From CAZEDL01 sp964585245 (lineage in GTDB: Bacteria; Patescibacteriota; Patescibacteriia; Magasanikbacterales; GWA2-37-8), in contig CAZPCV010000017.1 of assembly GCA_964585245.1 (NCBI GenBank), positions 1 to 27,141 of the forward strand: a stretch of DNA of 27,141 nucleotides. Direction: 5' to 3'. Made by a program: the position numbers and the translations under genes. Of this stretch, positions 13,115 through 21,300 are shown in pieces (position 1 is the first letter of the stretch; the number at the start of each line of letters is the position of its first letter). The notes below the pieces were generated by a model. It ran no database searches. It was not told the DNA's origin and saw nothing but the letters and a program-made list of their open reading frames with translations.

Positions 13115-14635
13115 CTAAGATTTAAAAATATCAATTACTTCCTCGGAGAGCGGACGAATCCAATCTTCTCCTTTTGTGGTGTCGACTGTCACCACTTTTA
13201 CTTTATCGTAACCACCAAATAGCGCCTTAAACGCCCGGCCCGAGCGGAAGCCGATCATTTTATCAGTATCCGGGTCGTATACTGTGATACCACTCCCCTT
13301 TTTCTCAAAATAGGGTAAGTATGGAATCTCCTTTTGTATTTTGCCAGCCACCAGATCGCGCGCCCAGCTATCTGAGAGAAGCGTGCCGTAGCACATCTTG
13401 CCGTGATCGGCATATTTGCGGTGTGGAACGATGTTTTCTGGTTTGATCTGATACTTGGTCGAGAGCGTCTTTAAAAGCTCTGTGAGAGCCTTTACCTGCG
13501 CGTCTGATGGTCCTTTATCGTGCCCGGGGTCAAACCATCCAGCGAGGCAGATACCAAGACTAAATGGGTTGGCGTTATTGCCGTGCCAGCCGATCTCCCA
13601 GTCTTCACGGGTCTTGGTTACTTTCCCGGCCCAGTCAATGAAATAGTGGTACTGGATGTAATAGCCGAGCGAATCTTCGGCGGCGTAAATTGGCTTTTCA
13701 GCTGTACCCCAATTCCGGAGCCGGTGGCCGTTGTCGATTCCTTCGATCTTGGTGGTTGGGCCAGCGGTCGCGGAGTGGTGTACTAAAATGTGGGTAATTT
13801 TGCGAATGTTTTTTTGCATAAGCTCTTCATAGTTATTAGGCCGGTCAATTGCTGTCCAACCCTCTTGTAAATAATCTTTGTATTGTTCGTAGACCACTTC
13901 CCCGTTCCCTTTGTTGGCCCATTTATCTGTCCAGCTGTTGCGAGTTTTGAGCGTGGTCGTGCCGTCGGCGTTGGTCTTCCAGCCGTAGTAGAGGGTAAAG
14001 TGCAAGCTGGTCTTTTGTTTTGGCGGCCGGAGCGGTAGTAAATCTTCTGGCTTGTTGGAATAGTTGCCGTTTGGGGCTGTCCACCAGTTTTCATCGACAT
14101 ACTGCGTTACCAAGAGACCACCTTTTAAAATTGCGGCTTTGATCTCGGTGAGGCTTTGCATGTTGACGCTCGCGAAACCTTCGATCTTGTACTGCTTGGC
14201 TTCTTCCCATGCTTCGGCCGGAATCTTGTTTATATCGATATATTCGCCGTGGGCGAGCGTCGTATCGTTCGGATAGTATTTGGTGGTCGCGCAACCGTAT
14301 TTTTTCATGACCTGCATGAGCATGCGGCCAAAGGTGCCTTGCTGTTCTGGGTTGCCGTCAAGCATTTTGCAAAGAGCATAGAGAAAACGTGCGTTCGCAT
14401 GTATGACCGTCTTCGTTTCCTCTTTTTCTTGTCGGTCTTTCTCGCCCGCGCCGCCGTGGCCCACGCAGGCGCCTAGCTGTTTTTGATCGAGCACGGGAAT
14501 GTCGGAAATATCCCACTCAAAATCTTTGGGCAGCTCTACCGGACCGGCGACCTGTGCAAATTTGATGTCACGGTTATCGTCGGGCGAGAGCCGCGCGTCG
14601 AGGATCGGTGGAATGTTTTGTGGCTGGTCTTCCAT
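13115..14635 (-). CDS. Two-domain endolysin: papain-like peptidase plus zinc amidase
   Basis: Residues 40-260 carry a C1-type (papain-like) peptidase pattern: oxyanion Q51, nucleophile C57 (LGACVGHG), H212 (SLHFTLYYGW) and N233-S-W. Residues 278-430 are an N-acetylmuramoyl-L-alanine amidase of the Amidase_2/PGRP fold: H286 (LVHHSAT), H405 and C415 as probable zinc ligands, and WHGNN at 350-354. The last 65 residues may be a small wall-binding or linker segment. The combination would cut both the peptide and the amide bond of the cell wall, or the peptidase may act on a surface protein or on maturation. Total length 506 is long for an endolysin. It precedes the holin, as in a lysis cassette. 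Confidence 0.85.
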   Translation of the reverse strand: MEDQPQNIPPILDARLSPDDNRDIKFAQVAGPVELPKDFEWDISDIPVLDQKQLGACVGHGGAGEKDRQEKEETKTVIHANARFLYALCKMLDGNPEQQGTFGRMLMQVMKKYGCATTKYYPNDTTLAHGEYIDINKIPAEAWEEAKQYKIEGFASVNMQSLTEIKAAILKGGLLVTQYVDENWWTAPNGNYSNKPEDLLPLRPPKQKTSLHFTLYYGWKTNADGTTTLKTRNSWTDKWANKGNGEVVYEQYKDYLQEGWTAIDRPNNYEELMQKNIRKITHILVHHSATAGPTTKIEGIDNGHRLRNWGTAEKPIYAAEDSLGYYIQYHYFIDWAGKVTKTREDWEIGWHGNNANPFSLGICLAGWFDPGHDKGPSDAQVKALTELLKTLSTKYQIKPENIVPHRKYADHGKMCYGTLLSDSWARDLVAGKIQKEIPYLPYFEKKGSGITVYDPDTDKMIGFRSGRAFKALFGGYDKVKVVTVDTTKGEDWIRPLSEEVIDIFKS

Positions 14636-14657
14636 AGTTAAAAAGATTAAAAATAAC

Positions 14658-15068
14658 TTAAGGTTTTAAGGCCTTTATAATAGTAAGTAAGAATAGAATA
14701 AACCCGGAAAGAAATAGCCAAAACTTATACCCTGCTGCGCCTAGATTGATAATGGTCTGTTTCTTGGTATTTTCGTTTTGCTGTCTATCTTCGATATCGC
14801 CCAAACGCTTGCTTAGGTTTCCAAACAGGTCTGTCATTTTATTTTCGAGTTGTTGAACATCTTTTTTATCAGCTTTACTCTCTACTTGGGTTAAAAAACG
14901 GTTCATTTTATTGTGCAGATCATTCCACTGCTGGGTACTCATTAGCTGGTAGGTTTCAAACTGTGTACTTATCCGGATCAAAAGATCATGGTCGTTCCCC
15001 GACATCATCGCAGGTTGCATAGGCATTGGCTGATTTACATTAATTACTTGAGGATTTTCACTGCTCAT
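14658..15068 (-). CDS. Coiled-coil protein with C-terminal membrane helix (XhlA-like)
   Basis: The 136-residue product has a Met/Pro-rich N-terminus. A heptad-rich segment follows (about 38-105: MSTQQWNDLHNKMNRFL, then QLENKMTDLFGNLSKRLGD), and one C-terminal membrane helix (about 113-132). This resembles haemolysin XhlA-type phage proteins, which help holins and endolysins in lysis. Its place, directly upstream of the endolysin in the late operon, supports that. Sequence identity to XhlA was not checked. Confidence 0.55.
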   Translation of the reverse strand: MSSENPQVINVNQPMPMQPAMMSGNDHDLLIRISTQFETYQLMSTQQWNDLHNKMNRFLTQVESKADKKDVQQLENKMTDLFGNLSKRLGDIEDRQQNENTKKQTIINLGAAGYKFWLFLSGFILFLLTIIKALKP

Positions 15069-15071
15069 ATA

Positions 15072-16163
15072 CTAATTACTGATAGCATTTACCGCCTCTT
15101 CGAAATTATCGCCGAAGGTGGCTAGTGTATTTTCAAGTTCCAAATCTACACCATCGGGAGAATAACTTACTGACGTTATCTGCATATTGCTGGGGAACAC
15201 AGTACTGCCCTGTTTCACATTGAACACTGAGCAAGTATCGCCCGGCTTTATAGTTTCGATATCGTAATTAGTATTTATTCTGAGCTTGGCCTGTACTTTT
15301 GGGTTTTTATTGTCTCCTATTTCGCCGTTCCCCCTCTGGTCGGCCGTACCCGTTAGCGTTATGCGCTCGTCACTTACGATTTTCTCTCTTCGGCCATAAG
15401 CGGTGATACTGGTAGCGTCTGAATAGTCGGTGGAACTAGACAGACCAGTATTCCAGCGTAGCTGTAGAGCGTTTACGATTTGTTCGTTGTTTTTTACAAT
15501 TTCACCTGTCTCGACATCTTGCCCAAGTGTGAATCGGTGTGTTGGGCTAACAGGCTTAGTTTTAAACCAAAGCTGACCGTCCTCTCGGATCGCCCACCAC
15601 CTGCCGCTGCCTGCAAGGTCGAAGGCTTTCTTTAGAGAATCAAACCACTTTTGGTCTTTAAACTCATAGGTTACGTTCGTTCCAACCGTTACTGTCTCAG
15701 CGCCATATCCGATCCAACTCCCGGAATATATTGAATTGAAATGGTCTATCACGTCTTTCATTATTTGCGCCGGATCGGTGGCGCTTTTAGTTACCGTAAA
15801 ATTACTACCGTTCTTGAAATATCCAAATGAAAGCAACGAAACCAGTCCGAGCAGTACAATTCTCACTCCCTCTGAGCCCGCTCTAAAATAAGGTGCATAC
15901 TGCGAAATAAATCCGGTATAGATTAAGCGCGGCGTTGGGCTATTTACCTCATCTATTTCGTAAATTTTTACTATGTTCGTATGCGCGATACTTACTCCCT
16001 CGTCAAAATTATCAAACGGCAGAGCAACCTCTAAAATACATTGGCCCTGACCGCCATTGATCCGGCTAGTAAACCTAATATCGACCATCTCCTTTTTTGG
16101 GTTGAGGGTCTTTATGTACGTTCCGTTGATAGAATAAATTTTAACGGCGTACTTTTTCTGCAT
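15072..16163 (-). CDS. Phage tail protein, hub or Gp37-like
   Basis: The 363-residue product starts with a beta-rich region (YAVKIYSING, IRFTSRINGG, CILEVALPF, RLIYTGFIS). This is typical of siphovirus tail-tip proteins of the ReqiPepy6 Gp37-like type. The middle has a helix-rich part ending in FKDQKWFDSLKKAFDLAG and IREDGQLWFK, then beta strands to the end. It lies downstream of the distal tail and fibre genes, as expected for a tail-tip component. It lacks a recognisable peptidase or muramidase domain, so wall cutting at entry must come from another protein. Confidence 0.6.
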   Translation of the reverse strand: MQKKYAVKIYSINGTYIKTLNPKKEMVDIRFTSRINGGQGQCILEVALPFDNFDEGVSIAHTNIVKIYEIDEVNSPTPRLIYTGFISQYAPYFRAGSEGVRIVLLGLVSLLSFGYFKNGSNFTVTKSATDPAQIMKDVIDHFNSIYSGSWIGYGAETVTVGTNVTYEFKDQKWFDSLKKAFDLAGSGRWWAIREDGQLWFKTKPVSPTHRFTLGQDVETGEIVKNNEQIVNALQLRWNTGLSSSTDYSDATSITAYGRREKIVSDERITLTGTADQRGNGEIGDNKNPKVQAKLRINTNYDIETIKPGDTCSVFNVKQGSTVFPSNMQITSVSYSPDGVDLELENTLATFGDNFEEAVNAISN

Positions 16164-16164
16164 A

Positions 16165-17472
16165 CTAGGTTTTTATAATGAATTGCAGAGTGATATAAGG
16201 CTGCAGGTTGTTATGTGCGCCACCACCACCAGCTGAACCGGATTGAATTGAGCCGGTTGAACCAGTCCACTTTTGACCAGAGCCACCCGAAGGAGCGTTA
16301 TCTTGTGTATTTGAAACAACGTGAGTATGGGCCGGAATTTCTCCGAGGCTAAGGGTATGTGTCTTTGCACCACCTGTTTCACCCAGCGCATCAAATTCAG
16401 TCTGCCCGGAATCGAAGCCAACCGGCACACGACCTTTAATATCTGGTAAATTAAAAGTGGTCGTACCATTGCCTGAACCATAAGTTGTTGAAATTATGGC
16501 AAATAAAGCGGCATAGGTTGATCTTGATACCGCCGACCCATCACATAAGAGCCAACCAGCCGGAGCGCTTGAAGCCCCAAACATGGCAACTGTGCCGGGT
16601 GGCGTTGCTCCACTTTCCGTATTGATGAGAATAAAATTTGTTCCGTCATATACTACCGTTACGGTTTCTCCAGCTTGGATATCTCCATCCTCCAAATCAC
16701 TCGTTGCCCCTTTTTTAATTGTTTTTGCTCCGAGAGAGTTTACATTTAAAGTACAGGCGCCGGTGTTTACCGTATTAGCTTTAAAAACAACTGTTTGTCC
16801 GGCTGCGTAGGTGATAGGAAATGTAGCGATAGTTATCGCATAGGTATCGTTTGCTCCGGCATCCACGCCATAAAAAACGACCGCTTGGCTGATACGATCA
16901 ATATCTTGCAAAGCCTGTGAAAATGCTTGAATTAATCCATCGCTCGCTGCACTGGTCCAAAGAATATAAATATAGTCATCGGCACTGAAACTTTGAGCGG
17001 TTGATCCATCAAACCCACGACCACTCGTGTTTACAGTCAAGGTGTCCGTACTTCGGCTATCAATCAAAACTTTTTCTCTTTTAAGTACCGTTGTCCCATC
17101 TGTATCGTAGTTAATCAAGGTAGCTACAAAACGATTCACGGCCCATTTATTGGTATTTGCCCACATGTTTGCCGAACCTCCTTTTAAGTTGGTAGTCGTA
17201 GCACTATTGGTGGAAAGCGCCGTAATTACCCCATAACTTCCGTCGGTCACATTTTCTATAATGTCGCCCACTGCCGCACCGCTTGCACCTATGCCAGTTG
17301 CATTCAGCGTATTAGCCGTTCCAGTGCTGGTAGCCGTTCCGCTATAGGTTGTTGGAAATTGAGCGCCTTGACCGCTTTTTAAAACAATCGAAAGGGTGCC
17401 AGCACTAATTCCAGCGTTCAGTTGGGCGGCTACATTGTCTTTGTGTTTGTAAAGTTTACGAGTGAGATTCAT
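16165..17472 (-). CDS. Tail fibre/receptor-binding protein with collar domain
   Basis: The C-terminal 144 residues (from about 292) form a phage tail collar domain: PGTVAMFGASSAPAGWLLCDG, then YGSGNGTTTFNLPDIKGRVP. This is followed by IPAHTHVV, with a metal-binding HxH as in fibre tips, and a Gly-rich end. Residues 1-290 are beta-rich with Thr/Asn/Gly repeats, including an insert resembling those in other virion proteins here. It probably forms a trimeric fibre that recognises the host surface. The gene sits between distal tail and hub genes. Confidence 0.8.
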   Translation of the reverse strand: MNLTRKLYKHKDNVAAQLNAGISAGTLSIVLKSGQGAQFPTTYSGTATSTGTANTLNATGIGASGAAVGDIIENVTDGSYGVITALSTNSATTTNLKGGSANMWANTNKWAVNRFVATLINYDTDGTTVLKREKVLIDSRSTDTLTVNTSGRGFDGSTAQSFSADDYIYILWTSAASDGLIQAFSQALQDIDRISQAVVFYGVDAGANDTYAITIATFPITYAAGQTVVFKANTVNTGACTLNVNSLGAKTIKKGATSDLEDGDIQAGETVTVVYDGTNFILINTESGATPPGTVAMFGASSAPAGWLLCDGSAVSRSTYAALFAIISTTYGSGNGTTTFNLPDIKGRVPVGFDSGQTEFDALGETGGAKTHTLSLGEIPAHTHVVSNTQDNAPSGGSGQKWTGSTGSIQSGSAGGGGAHNNLQPYITLQFIIKT

Positions 17473-17475
17473 ATT

Positions 17476-18318
17476 TTATAAATAGGTTTTTTTAAATTTC
17501 ATTGTTTTAGTGTAATCAACACTTGATCCTGTGGTGGTCAGAGAATAAGTATTGGCTCCATAGTCGAATTCTGGAAACGCCCCAGTATAATCAACCTCCG
17601 TACCGTTCACCGTTACGCTTTTTTCTTCGCCATCAATTATCAGCACGTCTCCAGCTGTGTATGATCTGGTTATGGTAATTTCTTGACCGTTTGAGGTGTT
17701 TGCGAATTTAAAAGCCGTCACTGATGTCGCCGCGTCAAAAATAACGATGAGAACAGCCTGTGCTTTATAGGTTCCCTCATTTTCTGCGGTATCATTATGG
17801 ACTAAATTGGTGATTCCGGTCGTGGTAAGTGAGGTATAGTTAATGTCATGCCACATCGGTTCTAAGGCCAAAAATTCAGCATCAAAAGGGCATACAGTGA
17901 TGTGATAACCCTCGCGCCGGGCAAAGAGCTGGTCTGGATTAGAAAGGGTGGCAGTGATCCGGCGGATATTGCCGCTTATTTTCCGATCAAGATTTCCTTC
18001 TGCCAAAGTAAGCCTGCGTTTCATGGTGTCGAGAGCGGTTTCTAGCTCCGCAGCCGTAGCTGCCTTTATCACTCCTTGAACCACGATTTTTCTCTCTCGG
18101 AAATAATTACCGATCAAGCCACCACCGTCATAGCGTGGCGCTCGATAGGTCACCAATTCACGTGCCGGGGTAGAGCTATCGCGAATAACCGAGCTTATAA
18201 TATCGGTACTCTGCAAGCTGTAACCGTCGAATTCCAAATCATCAAATTCTGAAATATCAACTCCGGCAGGCAGTGCCAAGTCATTTAGTTCTAGAGTATT
18301 TAGTTGAAAAGTATTCAT
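17476..18318 (-). CDS. Distal tail (Dit-like) protein
   Basis: The 280-residue product has the Dit layout: a short N-terminal strand region (TFQLNTLELNDLALP), a hexamer-forming beta core with YFRERKIVVQGVI, and the helix AAELETALDTMKRRL. The SNPDQLFARREGYHITV and CPFDAEFLALEPMWHD segments are often seen in siphovirus tail components. It would link the tube to the fibre and hub. Directly following the tape measure gene is the standard place. Confidence 0.75.
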   Translation of the reverse strand: MNTFQLNTLELNDLALPAGVDISEFDDLEFDGYSLQSTDIISSVIRDSSTPARELVTYRAPRYDGGGLIGNYFRERKIVVQGVIKAATAAELETALDTMKRRLTLAEGNLDRKISGNIRRITATLSNPDQLFARREGYHITVCPFDAEFLALEPMWHDINYTSLTTTGITNLVHNDTAENEGTYKAQAVLIVIFDAATSVTAFKFANTSNGQEITITRSYTAGDVLIIDGEEKSVTVNGTEVDYTGAFPEFDYGANTYSLTTTGSSVDYTKTMKFKKTYL

Positions 18319-18320
18319 AT

Positions 18321-20621
18321 TTAAGCACTGGCTAAGCCTTGAAGTTGAAGCTGGCGAATTATGCTTTGCACTAAGTTATCAGCATCCGCTTTATTGGTGA
18401 CCGTTACCCCTCCAAGGTTAATATTTATCGTGTTGGAATTAGAGCCTGCTTGTACGGCTTTATTTTCAGTCGCCTGAACATCGGAAATAATCGCGCCTGA
18501 AAGCCCGGCTTTATTTTTTGCTGATTCAATTTGCGAAACTATGGCGTTGAGTTGCTGTAATTTCTGATTCATTTGGTCCACCGTTGACTTAGTGGCCTTG
18601 TTCATACTGTCTAAGCTAGACAAGTAGTTATCATGAAATTTCTTGAAAGACTCTTGGGTTTCAAGATACTGTGCTCTTTTTGCCTCATAGACCAGTTGCT
18701 CGGCCGCGCGCGAGGCTTCCTGCTCGACTATCTCCTGCTTTAATCGCCCTACTTTTTCGTCATATTCTTTCTGTGCCTCAATTCGCTTTGCATTTACATC
18801 TTCAACAAATCGTTCAAATTCAGTGAGGTTTGCGCGACGACGTGCTTCTGCTAGTTCTGCATCTAGGCCTTTTCTTTTTTCAGAATAGAGCCTGAGAGCT
18901 TGCTCCTCTTTGCTTAACTCGGACTGCAGATCAGTAAGGCGTGAAGTGTCGCTGTTGCCATCGGTATTTTTAGCAAGATTTTTTTGCTCTTCTGCGATTT
19001 TCTTTTTTAGGTCAGCAACTTTTTGCTCTTGCTCAATTACTTTTTCAGCCTCGCTTTTATTAGCGTCGCCGGTTGAATTTGTAAACTCATCATTTAGGAT
19101 TTTTAATTGATTTTTAAGGGTAGTTATTTTTTCGGTAATGCTTTTAATTTTGTCGCTGTGTTCTTGGTCAAGTTTTGCAAGCTGTTCCGTTATTTTAGTG
19201 GTAGAATCTTGATAATCTTCTACTACTTTTTTAAGTGCTTCTTCTATTTTATTACCAGCTTTTGTATGGTCACCACTCCATTGTTCAAGGGAATCTTTTG
19301 CATCTCTCTGTTTTTGAGCAAGTTTCTCTGATGCCTCTGCCATCGCTTTAGTTGTATTATCTAAATTTTTTCCATCAAATCCATTCTTAAAAGCCTCCCC
19401 TGCTTTATTAAATGAGTCACCTATTGACCCCATATCCATACTTATCGCATTTTTCATGAGGCTTACCGAATTTTGTGTATTCGTAAAATCAAAATTCATT
19501 CCCTTTTTAAGGGTTTCCCATGCGTAAGAAAACTCTCCAGTAGCTGCTTTTGAAAGCGATTCAAATATAACTTTCCCGGCATCGCCCACTTTTTTGAATG
19601 CGGATAAAACATCCTTGCTAAAATTAACCACCACATTTCCCGCAGTAATTATTGTCACTATCCACGTACCAAGAATTTTTCCCACCGCCTGAATAATATA
19701 TCCAGCCCCTTTTATAAATTCCGCTGCAGTGTATACGATCTCAGCTAAAGCACTTGTTTTTTCACTCGCCTGAGCTGTTCTCTTGGCCATTTCAGTGGTT
19801 GAATCTATATACGGACTAACTGCAGCAACAATTGCTAAGCCAATATTTTTTCTGATATCACCAAAAGCATTATTGAGTTTTGCTATTTTTCCCTCATATG
19901 TCTGAGCTGCTAATGCTGCGCTTCCACCAAACTCTTTAGACAGCTCATCTAAAACTATTTTTTGAGCCTTCGCTAATTGTCCAGTTTTTTCAAACTTCTC
20001 AATGAGTTTTTGCTGTGCATCGGTCAAAGTTACCCCGGCCCTTGTTAGAGCGGTTGCGCCTTTTTCCGGATCATTCAATGCTTTACCAACTTGGATAGCG
20101 GTGGCCTTTAATTGTTCCATGCTTGGAATACCACCACCATTCATAGCAGTGGCCATGTCCAATACTGCTTTTGTGGCTTCCTTAAACCCTTCATTTCTTA
20201 CGTTGGTAAAGGTTACCAACATTGCTTCGGCAGATTTTATAACATCATCGTCTATAGCCGTTACGCTAGATAGCTGGTCGGCGTAATCGCTTAATTCTTT
20301 TTTGGTAAAACCGACCGCATATCCGGTACTTGTTAAGGCAGCACTAAGCTGGGCATCAACCCTTTGAAACTCTATGGCTTCATTTATAGAAGCTGAAACC
20401 TGATTTTTTAAGAAACTAAATGCCTGCTCCATGGCTTGAATCGCGACTTGTCCAGCAAAAAACCCCTTGGCTGTTTCTTTCCAAGAGCTAGAACTTCTTT
20501 GTCCTGCTTCTGATGCGTCCTGAGTTACTTTTGCAAGTTTTTTTTCGGCCTCTGCCACCTTTTCAGTTACAGCACTGGCCTCATCTCGGGCGATAAGTCT
20601 CCATTCTATATTTTCGAACAT
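18321..20621 (-). CDS. Tape measure protein
   Basis: At 766 residues it is the longest gene in the tail block. The N-terminal 290 residues have an Ala-rich helical pattern with a short glycine-containing TP901-type segment (FGDIRKNIGLAIVAAVSPY). One hydrophobic region lies at about 290-335, the probable channel or host-membrane part. Long coiled-coil helices cover about 430-700, rich in Lys/Glu/Gln. Tail length usually scales at about 0.15 nm per residue, so a tail near 115 nm is expected; this is a rule-of-thumb inference. It starts 5 bases after the end of the frameshifted chaperone frame. Confidence 0.88.
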   Translation of the reverse strand: MFENIEWRLIARDEASAVTEKVAEAEKKLAKVTQDASEAGQRSSSSWKETAKGFFAGQVAIQAMEQAFSFLKNQVSASINEAIEFQRVDAQLSAALTSTGYAVGFTKKELSDYADQLSSVTAIDDDVIKSAEAMLVTFTNVRNEGFKEATKAVLDMATAMNGGGIPSMEQLKATAIQVGKALNDPEKGATALTRAGVTLTDAQQKLIEKFEKTGQLAKAQKIVLDELSKEFGGSAALAAQTYEGKIAKLNNAFGDIRKNIGLAIVAAVSPYIDSTTEMAKRTAQASEKTSALAEIVYTAAEFIKGAGYIIQAVGKILGTWIVTIITAGNVVVNFSKDVLSAFKKVGDAGKVIFESLSKAATGEFSYAWETLKKGMNFDFTNTQNSVSLMKNAISMDMGSIGDSFNKAGEAFKNGFDGKNLDNTTKAMAEASEKLAQKQRDAKDSLEQWSGDHTKAGNKIEEALKKVVEDYQDSTTKITEQLAKLDQEHSDKIKSITEKITTLKNQLKILNDEFTNSTGDANKSEAEKVIEQEQKVADLKKKIAEEQKNLAKNTDGNSDTSRLTDLQSELSKEEQALRLYSEKRKGLDAELAEARRRANLTEFERFVEDVNAKRIEAQKEYDEKVGRLKQEIVEQEASRAAEQLVYEAKRAQYLETQESFKKFHDNYLSSLDSMNKATKSTVDQMNQKLQQLNAIVSQIESAKNKAGLSGAIISDVQATENKAVQAGSNSNTININLGGVTVTNKADADNLVQSIIRQLQLQGLASA

Positions 20622-20626
20622 ATGGT

Positions 20627-21177
20627 TTAGCTTTTAAGTTTGGATTTTTGTTCAGCTCTTTTTTGCTGAATAAATTCCTGTTCTCCCTGTACGCGGATAA
20701 ATGCGTGATGCATTTCGACAATTGCCGCATCTTGCTCGTCTAATTCGGCCGGTGTGCAATGATAAAGTTCTTTAATAAGCAGGTAGTCGAGGTATTCAAT
20801 CGGCAAAAATCCATTTTCTTGTTGTTCAAAGTACCCCTCGACCCCTGCTACTATTTTTTTACTTGCTCTTCTTTACTTTTATTAATATCCAATACTGCCC
20901 GTTCTATTTTTTTCCAGTCTTCGACCGGCAAATTATCCAGCCATTCACGATCTACCAAAACCGCTTGCTCAGTACCTTCTTTCAGCACCGCAATTTTTTC
21001 CAATAAACTCATTACTAGATACTCACTAGCGTTCTCGTAATTCATCGGACTAAGCAATGATTTGCCTTCATTATTAATCGTCGCGCCTTCGAACAATTTG
21101 GCAGTATATTCACGGCTTATTTTTCTAGTAATAACCTCTTTTAAAACGACATACCCATTTGAAAGTTCAATTTTCAT
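20627..21177 (-). CDS. Tail assembly chaperone gpGT-like, made by -1 frameshift
   Basis: The gpG frame contains the heptamer A AAA AAA (20860-20854) directly before its TAG. Slipping back one base opens a frame of 75 codons, through 20630, that ends at TAA 20627-20629, giving a 183-residue fusion. The extension begins IVAGVEGYFEQQENGF and includes LPIEYLDYLLIKELY and FIRVQGEQEFIQQK, and has no stop before its natural end. In lambda the G/GT ratio set by this slip is needed for tail assembly around the tape measure. The extension ends just 5 bases before the tape measure start. Confidence 0.85.
20851..21177 (-). CDS. Tail assembly chaperone gpG-like
   Basis: This is the unshifted product, 108 residues, acidic-basic mixed and helical, with a MKIELSNGYVVLKEVITR start typical of siphovirus chaperones. 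It lies between the tail tube and tape measure genes, the standard gpG position. Its last codons (GTA AAA AAA TAG) carry the slippery site. It is preceded by a strongly structured intergenic region that could lower its expression relative to the tube protein. Confidence 0.85.
   Translation of the reverse strand: MKIELSNGYVVLKEVITRKISREYTAKLFEGATINNEGKSLLSPMNYENASEYLVMSLLEKIAVLKEGTEQAVLVDREWLDNLPVEDWKKIERAVLDINKSKEEQVKK
20854..20860 (-). promoter_or_regulatory. Programmed -1 ribosomal frameshift site (A AAA AAA)
   Basis: The homopolymer heptamer spans the two last lysine codons of gpG and is followed at once by a stop codon, which raises slip frequency. The run is seven A on the coding strand. 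The alternative frame downstream is open for 75 codons. Confidence 0.8.
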
Positions 21178-21181
21178 ATAT

Positions 21182-21293
21182 TAGTAGTGTTAATTTTTTA
21201 AAAAAGTAGTGTTACCGCTTGGGGTGAGAACAGGTCGAATGTCTCACCCCTGCGGTCTTATTGCCTGCGCGACACTACTACGCACGCAGGCAA
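21182..21293. other. Structured region between tail tube and chaperone genes
   Basis: Two tandem stems are present. GGGGTGAGA/TCTCACCCC (21221-21229, 21242-21250) is extended by ACCGC/GCGGT (21214-21218, 21252-21256). TTGCCTGCG/CGCAGGCAA lies at 21261-21269 and 21285-21293. The loop of the latter holds ACACTACT (21272-21279), complementary to AGTAGTGT at 21205-21212 and 21183-21190. Only a delayed T-run follows on the minus strand, so partial termination, mRNA processing or a pseudoknot are the options. Confidence 0.65.
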
Positions 21294-21300
21294 GGAATAA

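Noticed and set aside
12758..13222. 154-codon plus-strand frame
   Set aside because: Crosses a strong terminator and the holin gene on the other strand; no domain or start signal.
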